The notes beneath the pieces were generated by a model. It was given only the letters and a program-made list of their open reading frames with translations. It searched no databases and was not told where the DNA came from. Below, in pieces: positions 31,579 through 38,420 of a DNA stretch of 38,420 nucleotides; positions within the stretch are counted from its first letter, which is position 1; the number at the start of each line of letters is the position of its first letter. This stretch comes from Acidimicrobiia bacterium (lineage in GTDB: Bacteria; Actinomycetota; Acidimicrobiia; Spongiisociales; UBA5794), in the NCBI GenBank assembly GCA_027036355.1, contig JALVQZ010000125.1, positions 1-38,420 on the forward strand, written 5' to 3'. The position numbers and the translations under genes were made by a program.

Positions 31579-33015
31579 ATGGTCCAACGTTCTCTGCCGG
31601 TCATCATCCAGGGAGGGATGGGCGCCGGCGTTTCCGACTGGCGCCTGGCCCGCGCCGTCGCCTCGCTCGGCCACCTCGGGGTCGTCTCCGGTACCGCCAT
31701 CGACACGATCTTCGTCAGGCGCCTCCAACAGGGCGACCCTGGCGGGCACATGCGCCGCGGCCTGGCCGCGTTCCCCATCCCCGACATGGCCGCCGAGATC
31801 CTCGACCGGTACTTCATCGAAGGCGGCAAGGACCCATCCGCGCGCTTCAAGACCAAGCCCATGTTCTCGGTCGACATCCCACGACCTCTCGAGGAGCTCA
31901 CCGTCGTCGCCAACTTCGTCGAGGTGTACCTGGCCAAGGAAGGACACGACGGCCCGGTCGGGGTCAACTACCTCGAGAAGGTCCAGATCCCGACCCTCCC
32001 GTCCCTGTTCGGGGCGATGCTCGCCGGGGTCGACTACGTGCTCATGGGAGCGGGCATCCCGAAGTTCATCCCCGGGATCATGGATTCCCTCGCCGCCGGT
32101 CGTCCCGTCGAGCTGAAGCTCGACGTCAAGGGCACCGACCGCGGCGAGTCCGTCGTGACCACCTTCGATCCGGCCCCGTACATCGGTGCGGGCGCGCCGC
32201 TGCCGCACCGGGGCCGGTTCATCGCTATCATCGCCTCCCACATCCTCGGCACCATGCTGGCCAAGAAGGCCGACCCGCCCGTCGACGGGTTCGTCATCGA
32301 AGGACCCACGGCAGGCGGCCACAACGCCCCGCCTCGCGGCAAGCTCGTTCTCGGCGAGACCGGCGAGCCGCTGTACGGCGAACGGGACGTCGTCGATCTG
32401 GGGGTCATGCGTGAGCTGGGGCTCCCGTTCTGGCTCGCCGGCGGCTACGCCGAGCCGGACAAGGTCGCCGAGGCGCTGGCCGAAGGCGCGGCCGGGGTGC
32501 AGGTCGGGACCGCGTTCGCCTACTGCGAGGAATCGGGGTTCACCGCCGACATCAAGGCCGAGGTGCTCCGCCGCTCCATCGAAGGCACGGCCCGCATCTT
32601 CACCGATCCCGTCGCCTCCCCGACCGGCTTCCCGTTCAAGGTCGTCCCCCTCGAGGGCACGATGTCCGAAGACGACGTGTACGCCGAACGCACCCGGGTC
32701 TGCGATCTCGGGTACCTGCGGAGCCCGTACAAGAAGGACGACGGTTCCGTCGGGTGGCGGTGCCCCGCCGAGCCGGTCGGCCACTTCGTCCGCAAAGGTG
32801 GCAGCGAAGCCGAAACGGTCGGCCGCAAGTGCCTGTGCAACGCGCTCATGACCAACATCGGTCTCGGGCAGATCCGTCGCGACGGCGCGAGGGAGAAGCC
32901 GCTCATCACCTCCGGCGATGACGTCGCCCACGTGGCCCGCTTCCTCCGTCCCGGGCAGACGACCTACACCGCCGCCGACGTCGTCGCCTACCTCATGGCC
33001 GACGTCCTCGTCTGA
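31579..33015 (+). CDS. Nitronate monooxygenase-like FMN protein with C-terminal cysteine cluster
   Basis: The 478-residue protein belongs to the 2-nitropropane dioxygenase/PfaD-like TIM-barrel group. It begins [19 protein letters not shown] and has the FMN-region motifs [11 protein letters not shown] (catalytic-type H248), [17 protein letters not shown] and [14 protein letters not shown]. It is over 100 residues longer than classic nitronate monooxygenases. The extra end carries four cysteines, C375, C395 (RCPAEP) and C418/C420 (KCLCNAL), which may bind a metal or Fe-S cluster. The true substrate is unknown. The next gene follows after 11 bases. Confidence 0.82.
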   Translation: MVQRSLPVIIQGGMGAGVSDWRLARAVASLGHLGVVSGTAIDTIFVRRLQQGDPGGHMRRGLAAFPIPDMAAEILDRYFIEGGKDPSARFKTKPMFSVDIPRPLEELTVVANFVEVYLAKEGHDGPVGVNYLEKVQIPTLPSLFGAMLAGVDYVLMGAGIPKFIPGIMDSLAAGRPVELKLDVKGTDRGESVVTTFDPAPYIGAGAPLPHRGRFIAIIASHILGTMLAKKADPPVDGFVIEGPTAGGHNAPPRGKLVLGETGEPLYGERDVVDLGVMRELGLPFWLAGGYAEPDKVAEALAEGAAGVQVGTAFAYCEESGFTADIKAEVLRRSIEGTARIFTDPVASPTGFPFKVVPLEGTMSEDDVYAERTRVCDLGYLRSPYKKDDGSVGWRCPAEPVGHFVRKGGSEAETVGRKCLCNALMTNIGLGQIRRDGAREKPLITSGDDVAHVARFLRPGQTTYTAADVVAYLMADVLV

Positions 33016-33026
33016 GACGTCCATCG

Positions 33027-33425
33027 ATGTACCTCGCCGCCCTCGCCATGGTCGTCGGCGGGGCGTTCGTCGTCGCCGTCGGGCGGCGAGCCACGTCGGG
33101 CCGTCTCCCACGCGACGGTCACGGCGGCATCCGGACCAGGGTCACGACCCTGTCGGACGACACGTGGTACCCGTCCCAACGCATCGCCGGTCCGTGGATC
33201 GTCGCCTCCGGAGTGGCCATCGCCTTCGGGGGAGCGATCATCTTCGTGGCTCGACCCGACGACGACACCGGGCTGACCGTCGCGGCGTCGGCCGCGTTGA
33301 TCGCCGGGGTCGCCGCCCTCGTCGGGGCGTTGCTCGCCGGCAGGGTGGCCCACGGCGTCGTCGAGGCGTCGCCGGCCGCGGGCGACCAGGCTCGGCCGGA
33401 TCGGCCGGGGGAGTCGGTGAACTAG
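33027..33425 (+). CDS. SdpI-like small membrane protein
   Basis: The 132-residue protein has three predicted membrane helices (about 3-18, 55-76 and 84-106). Between the first two lies [23 protein letters not shown] (34-56), which matches the SdpI-family pattern GxRTxxTxxxxxxWxxxxRxAG. In Bacillus SdpI gives immunity to a toxic peptide. Most relatives in other bacteria have no known role. No toxin-like gene is nearby. The C-terminal tail is polar. It is probably co-transcribed with the flavoprotein gene 11 bases upstream. Confidence 0.62.
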   Translation: MYLAALAMVVGGAFVVAVGRRATSGRLPRDGHGGIRTRVTTLSDDTWYPSQRIAGPWIVASGVAIAFGGAIIFVARPDDDTGLTVAASAALIAGVAALVGALLAGRVAHGVVEASPAAGDQARPDRPGESVN

Positions 33426-33428
33426 CCT
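33423..33428 (+). promoter_or_regulatory. Possible -10 element of a leaderless B12-subunit transcript
   Basis: TAGCCT, overlapping the previous stop codon, ends 8 bases before the ATG at 33437. No ribosome-binding site is present. The spacing is like that before pcrA. Confidence 0.3.
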
Positions 33429-33436
33429 GGGGCGCC

Positions 33437-33861
33437 ATGCCGCCTCGAGTGCTCATCGCCAAGCCCGGGCTCGACGGCCACGACCGTGGAGCGAAGGTCG
33501 TCGCCCGCGCCTTGCGCGACGCCGGATGTGAGGTGATCTACTCCGGCCTCCACCAGACCCCCGAGCAGATCGCCGAGACGGCGATCCAGGAGGACGTCGC
33601 CGCGGTGGGCCTCTCGACGCTCTCGGGCGCCCACCTCGTCCTGTTCCCGAAGGTCGTCGAGGCGCTCGCCGAGCGCGGCGCGGACGACATCATCGTGTTC
33701 GGCGGCGGGGTCATCCCCGACCCCGACATCGCCGTCCTCAAGGAGGCGGGCATCGCCGAGGTGTTCACCCCCGGCACGTCGCTCGAGACGATCCAGCGGT
33801 GGGTCGTCGAACATCTCGAAGGTCGAGACACGGCCGAGGCAGGGCCAGAAGGAGAGACAGC

Positions 33862-33865
<4 letters not shown>
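33437..33865 (+). CDS. Methylmalonyl-CoA mutase B12-binding subunit
   Basis: The 142-residue protein is a free-standing cobalamin-binding domain. It begins [27 protein letters not shown] with the DxHxxG motif (D13, H15, G18) that places a His under the cobalt. It continues with [20 protein letters not shown] and [10 protein letters not shown], all typical of the mutase C-terminal domain. It works with a separate large subunit that is not in this window. The mutase makes succinyl-CoA from methylmalonyl-CoA. The next two genes encode the enzyme that uses succinyl-CoA, and the stop overlaps the sucC start, so the grouping makes metabolic sense. Confidence 0.92.
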
Positions 33866-35081
<1,216 letters not shown>

Positions 35082-35085
<4 letters not shown>

Positions 35086-36011
35086 GCATCTTGGTGGGAC
35101 ATGCAACGAAGGTCATCGTGCAGGGACTCGGTCGGACCGGACGGTTCCACACCGACAAGGCCATCGCCTACGGCACCACGATCGTCGGTGCGGTGCATCC
35201 GAGCCGAGCCGGCGAGGTCGAGGTGTTCGAAGGAGAGACCGACCATTCCGGCGTCCCGGATCGGCCCGACACCTACCGGGTCGAGGTCCCCATCTTCCGC
35301 AGCGTCGCCGACGCGATGGCGGCGACCGGCGCAGACGCATCCGTGGTGTACGTGCCGCCGCCCTTCGCCGCCGACGCGATCATGGAGGCCGCCGACGCCG
35401 GCATGCCGCTGGTGATCACCATCACCGAAGGGATCCCGGTGGCCGACATGGTCGTCGCCAAGCGCTACCTCGAAGGCAGGGACACCCGGCTGGTCGGACC
35501 GAACTGCCCGGGGGTCATCACGCCCCGTGAGTGCAAGATCGGGATCATGCCCGGGTACATCCACACGCCGGGCCGGATCGGGGTCGTGAGCCGTTCGGGG
35601 ACCCTGACCTACGAGGCCGTGTACCAGCTCACCCAGAACGGCCTGGGTCAGACGACCGCCGTCGGCATCGGCGGTGACCCCGTCAACGGGACCGACTTCG
35701 TCGACGTCCTGGCGCTGTTCAACGACGATCCCGCCACCGAGGGCGTCATCATGATCGGCGAGATCGGTGGCACGGCCGAGGAGGAAGCAGCCGCCTGGAT
35801 CGCCGCGAACATGACGAAGCCGGTGGCCGGCTTCATCGCCGGGACGACGGCGCCCCCCGGCAAGCGGATGGGCCATGCCGGGGCGATCATCTCGGGCGGG
35901 AAGGGCACGGCGGAAGCCAAGATCGAGGCGTTGGAGGCGGCCGGAGTCGTCATGGCGCCGACGCCGACCGACATGGGTCAGGCGATGGCAGAGGCGTTGG
36001 AGCGGGCATGA
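35082..36011 (+). CDS. sucD: Succinate-CoA ligase alpha subunit SucD, with N-terminal insertion
   Basis: SucD binds CoA and carries the phosphorylated histidine. The 309-residue protein has [68 protein letters not shown] and the active-site segment [15 protein letters not shown]. Usual length is about 289. The extra residues (about 43-66, acidic, [16 protein letters not shown]...) sit where the family has GKGGTTHLGLPVF. The first CoA-binding segment is [13 protein letters not shown] instead of GfTGkqGTFHaeqA. The enzyme is probably active but has an altered CoA-binding edge. Confidence 0.93.
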
Positions 36012-36024
36012 AGCCGTTGGCCCG

Positions 36025-36627
36025 GTGACCGAGCTCGTCACCGGACTGACGCTCGGGCTGGCGGCCGGTCTCGCTCCCGGTCCGCTCCAGGGCCTGATCG
36101 TGACGACGACCCTCCATCGCGGGTTCGGGGCCGGGTGGCGGGTCGCGATCGCGCCGTTGCTGACCGACGTGGTCATCGTCTCGTTGTCGGTCGCCGTGCT
36201 GTCGGTCCTTCCCGACGCGGTCCTCGTCGGGCTGACCGTCGTCGGAGGTGGGCTGCTGGTGGGTCTCGGCGCGGTCGAGCTCGTCAGGTCGCGCAGGCCC
36301 CTCCCGCCGGGCGACGCCGGGGGGTCGTCGAAGGACCTCGCGGCCGGGGCGCTCGTCAACGTGACCAATCCGCACGCCTGGCTGTTCTGGGTGACCGCCG
36401 GCGGGCCGTTGCTGATCAGGCTCTACCGCGCCTCCCCGCCGACGGCGGTCGGGTTCCTGGCGGCGTTCTACGTGGCCCTCGTGGGCTCGAAGGTGGGCCT
36501 GGCGGCCGTCGTCGCCGCCGTCCGCCACCAGCTCGGGGATCGCTCCCGCCGCAGGCTCCTCGCCGCCGGGGGGCTGTTGCTCATCGCCGGCGGGGTGCTC
36601 ATCGTGGCCGGGGGGATGTCGGGTTGA
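36025..36627 (+). CDS. LysE/RhtB-type exporter
   Basis: The 200-residue membrane protein has about six hydrophobic segments. It opens with a LysE-like stretch (TGLTLGLAAGLAPGPLQGLIVTTTLHRGFGAGWRVAIAP). The conserved middle segment is VNVTNPHAWLFWVTAGGPLL, where NP in the fourth helix region is typical of the family. LysE-type proteins export amino acids or related small molecules, and the substrate here is unknown. The GTG at 36025 begins 13 bases after sucD. No good ribosome-binding site is seen, so expression may depend on coupling. Confidence 0.82.
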   Translation: MTELVTGLTLGLAAGLAPGPLQGLIVTTTLHRGFGAGWRVAIAPLLTDVVIVSLSVAVLSVLPDAVLVGLTVVGGGLLVGLGAVELVRSRRPLPPGDAGGSSKDLAAGALVNVTNPHAWLFWVTAGGPLLIRLYRASPPTAVGFLAAFYVALVGSKVGLAAVVAAVRHQLGDRSRRRLLAAGGLLLIAGGVLIVAGGMSG

Positions 36628-36648
36628 CCGACCGTTGTCGAGGAGGGC

Positions 36649-37518
36649 TCAGCCGTCGGTGACCGCCGCGCTGCGGACGGCATCCGCGTACCGGTCGAGG
36701 CGTTCGACGATGGCCGGTTCCGGGTCCGGCGGCAGTGAGAGGACGGCCCGGGCGATCCCTCGTTCGGCCAGGCCGGTGAGGATCTCCGGGTCGGCAGGGA
36801 CGCCGAACATCCCGAGCTCGACGTCGTCGCGGGGTCGTCCGGCGGCTTCGAGCGCGTCTCCGAGCTGTTCGAGCTTCGCGTCGTCGATGCCGTGGCGGCC
36901 GTAGATCGGCATCCATCCGTCGCAGAACTCGGCGATGTGGGCGAACGTCTTGGGACCCGCTCCGCCGCCCATCACGATCGGTGGGTGAGGATCCTGCACC
37001 GGCTTGGGCCAAGCCCAGCTCGGCTCGAAGTCGACGTACGTGCCGTGGAACTCCGCGACGTCCTTCGTCCACAGCTCCTTCATCGCCAGGATTTTCTCCC
37101 GCAGGATGTCGCGGCGGTACCGGAACGGGATCCCGTGGTCCTCCACCTCTTCGCGGTTCCAGCCATACCCGATCCCGAACACGAACCGCCCGTCCGACAG
37201 CGTGTCCAGCGAGGCGACCTCCTTGGCCAGCCACAGCGGGTCGCGCTGGGCCACCAGGGTGATGCCGGAGCAGAGCCGGATCGTGGACGTCGCCGCGGCC
37301 GCGGCGCCGAGGGCCACGAACTGATCGTGGGTTCGCCAGTACATCTCGGGCAGCGGCGGAGCGTCCTTCTGCCCACCCCACGGGGTCTTGCGGCTGACCG
37401 GGATGTGACTGTGCTCGGGGAACCACAGGGATTCGAAGCCGCGGTCCTCGGCGGCGACGGCCAGCGCCACCGGCTGGATGGCGGTGTCGGTGGGGAACAT
37501 CATGACCCCGACGTGCAT
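36649..37518 (-). CDS. LLM-class F420-dependent oxidoreductase
   Basis: The 289-residue protein is a luciferase-like TIM barrel. It begins MHVGVMMFPTDTAIQPVALAVAAEDRGFESLWFPEHSHIP and carries STIRLCSGITLVAQRDPLWLAKEVASLDTLSDGRFVFGIGYGWNREE, both typical of F420-dependent members in actinobacteria. HPPIVMGGGAGPKTFAHIAEFCDGWMPI follows in the C-terminal half. It transfers hydride between F420 and an unknown substrate. FMN instead of F420 cannot be excluded from sequence. GGAGGAGGAG lies just before the ATG. It follows the SDR gene by 34 bases on the same strand, which suggests an operon. Confidence 0.9.
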   Translation of the reverse strand: MHVGVMMFPTDTAIQPVALAVAAEDRGFESLWFPEHSHIPVSRKTPWGGQKDAPPLPEMYWRTHDQFVALGAAAAATSTIRLCSGITLVAQRDPLWLAKEVASLDTLSDGRFVFGIGYGWNREEVEDHGIPFRYRRDILREKILAMKELWTKDVAEFHGTYVDFEPSWAWPKPVQDPHPPIVMGGGAGPKTFAHIAEFCDGWMPIYGRHGIDDAKLEQLGDALEAAGRPRDDVELGMFGVPADPEILTGLAERGIARAVLSLPPDPEPAIVERLDRYADAVRSAAVTDG

Positions 37519-37552
37519 GTCTCCTCCTCCGGTGATGATCGGGAACGTTCGT

Positions 37553-38420
37553 TCAGGCGACGCCGGCCTCGTCGAGGAGCGTCGGGATGTACTCGGCGAA
37601 GCCCTCGCGGAGCGACGCCGGCGAGAACCCGAGCTGTTGGGTCGCCTTCGTGTGGTCGCCCAGGTAGGTGACCCCGGCGGCGACCCGCAGGCTCTCGGCC
37701 TGTCCGGCCAACGGCGGGACGACCCTGGCCAGCGCGCCGACGGTCCCTGCGATGGCCTTCGTCGCCGGGACCGGGATCTGGAACCGTGGCGGGTTCGTGC
37801 CGGCGATCTCGGCTGCCAGGGCCAGGGCGCCGGACAGCGATTCGGGCGGTCCCGCCACGATGTACGACTCGCCGGCGACGCCGCGGTCCATGGCGAGGCG
37901 ATGCGCCGTCGCCGTGTCCGCCACGGTCGCCCAGCAGTAGGCGTTGCCGGCGGGCACGGCGGGAAGACGGCCGCGGAGGGCCCGGGTGAGGACGTCGGCG
38001 ATGGCCGAGTGGTCGCGCGGCCCGTAGATCGCCCCGGGCATGACGACGACCAGCGGCAGGCCCCGCTCCATCATGGGTTCGGCGACGAGCCGGTGCGCCT
38101 CCCACTTCGTCCGGTCGTAGTGGCTCAGGTGGGGACCGTCGTAGCGGTAGGACTCGTCGACGATCTGCCCGTGGGTGTCGGAGTTGATCGCCAACGTGCT
38201 CGTGTAGACCCCTCTGGGGATCTCGAGTTCCGCCATGAGCTCGAGGACGTTGCGGGTCCCCGCGACGTTGACCGCCTCCAGCGGTGCCGGGTCTCGGACG
38301 CCGATCCGGTAGACGCCGGCGACGTGGAAGACGCCGTCGACGCCGCGCATCGGTTCGCGCATTGAGTCCTTGTCGGTGACGTCCCCGCGGTGGACCTCGG
38401 CGCCGAGGTCCACCGCGGGG
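37553..38420 (-). CDS. NAD-dependent epimerase/dehydratase (extended SDR), 5' end cut by window edge
   Basis: The frame is open to the right edge, where it reads AVDLGAEVHRGDVTD, so only the first Rossmann strands with GxxGxxG are missing. Visible SDR features are GVDGVFHVAGVYRIG (the cofactor-side NAG-like position), NVAGTRNVLELM, YTSTLAINS with the catalytic Ser/Thr, and YDRTKWEAHRLV, the YxxxK active site. A C-terminal substrate domain with GDHTKATQQLGFSPASLREG follows, typical of dihydroflavonol reductase-like enzymes. The substrate is unknown. It is probably co-transcribed with the oxidoreductase gene downstream. Confidence 0.9.
   Translation of the reverse strand, partial: PAVDLGAEVHRGDVTDKDSMREPMRGVDGVFHVAGVYRIGVRDPAPLEAVNVAGTRNVLELMAELEIPRGVYTSTLAINSDTHGQIVDESYRYDGPHLSHYDRTKWEAHRLVAEPMMERGLPLVVVMPGAIYGPRDHSAIADVLTRALRGRLPAVPAGNAYCWATVADTATAHRLAMDRGVAGESYIVAGPPESLSGALALAAEIAGTNPPRFQIPVPATKAIAGTVGALARVVPPLAGQAESLRVAAGVTYLGDHTKATQQLGFSPASLREGFAEYIPTLLDEAGVA

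Overview
The window is a 38.4 kb stretch of very GC-rich DNA (strong G/C bias at third codon positions, frequent GTG starts, many ATGA and GTGA start/stop overlaps). It comes from a flagellated actinobacterium. An Acidimicrobiia-like lineage is my best guess, from the gene order, the F420-type LLM oxidoreductase, the methylmalonyl-CoA mutase subunit and the FliW/CsrA pair beside FlgK/FlgL. This is inferred from gene content, not from a phylogeny. I see no rRNA, tRNA, IS element, integrase or CRISPR array.

Positions 1-14834 (+ strand) are one long flagellar biosynthesis run: fliI (cut by the left edge), fliJ, a lytic transglycosylase, fliK, flgD, flbD copy 1, motA, motB, fliL, fliM, a FliY-like fliN, fliO, fliP, fliQ, fliR, flhB, flhA, a FlhF-like protein without a GTPase P-loop, and a 79-residue membrane protein. 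Positions 14841-20691 hold a degenerate-GGDEF/HD-GYP gene (- strand), a second FlgN-like chaperone (+), and the - strand operon flgN-flgK-flgL-fliW-csrA. Positions 20692-28497 (+) hold a degenerate GGDEF protein, flgE, flbD copy 2, a CheY-like regulator, two membrane histidine kinases and a CheA with a fused receiver domain. This reads as a sensory block joined to the hook gene. Flagellin, fliD, fliS, flgB/C, fliE/F/G/H, flgM, fliA, cheW, cheB/R and MCP genes are not present here.

Seven sites of the form TtAA(N4)-N11-GCCGA sit in front of flagellar or chemotaxis genes, all with exactly 11 bp between the two octamers. They match the sigma-28/WhiG promoter class and suggest that one flagellar sigma factor, encoded elsewhere, drives the late operons. 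One of them makes an almost leaderless flgN transcript. FliM starts without the CheY-P docking motif, and an in-frame stop upstream shows that this is not a start-site error. The FliN protein has a FliY-like N-terminal domain that has lost the phosphatase residues. Together with the CheA-REC fusion and the extra kinases, this points to an unusual way of passing signals to the motor.

Positions 28563-38420 are housekeeping and metabolic: a PcrA/UvrD helicase, a peroxiredoxin, a nitronate monooxygenase-like flavoprotein, an SdpI-like membrane protein, the B12-binding subunit of methylmalonyl-CoA mutase, sucC and sucD, a LysE-type exporter, and on the - strand an F420-type oxidoreductase and an extended SDR cut by the right edge. 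No stretch of more than 300 bases lacks a gene. The longest gaps are 21349-21596 and 16338-16555, and both carry promoters.
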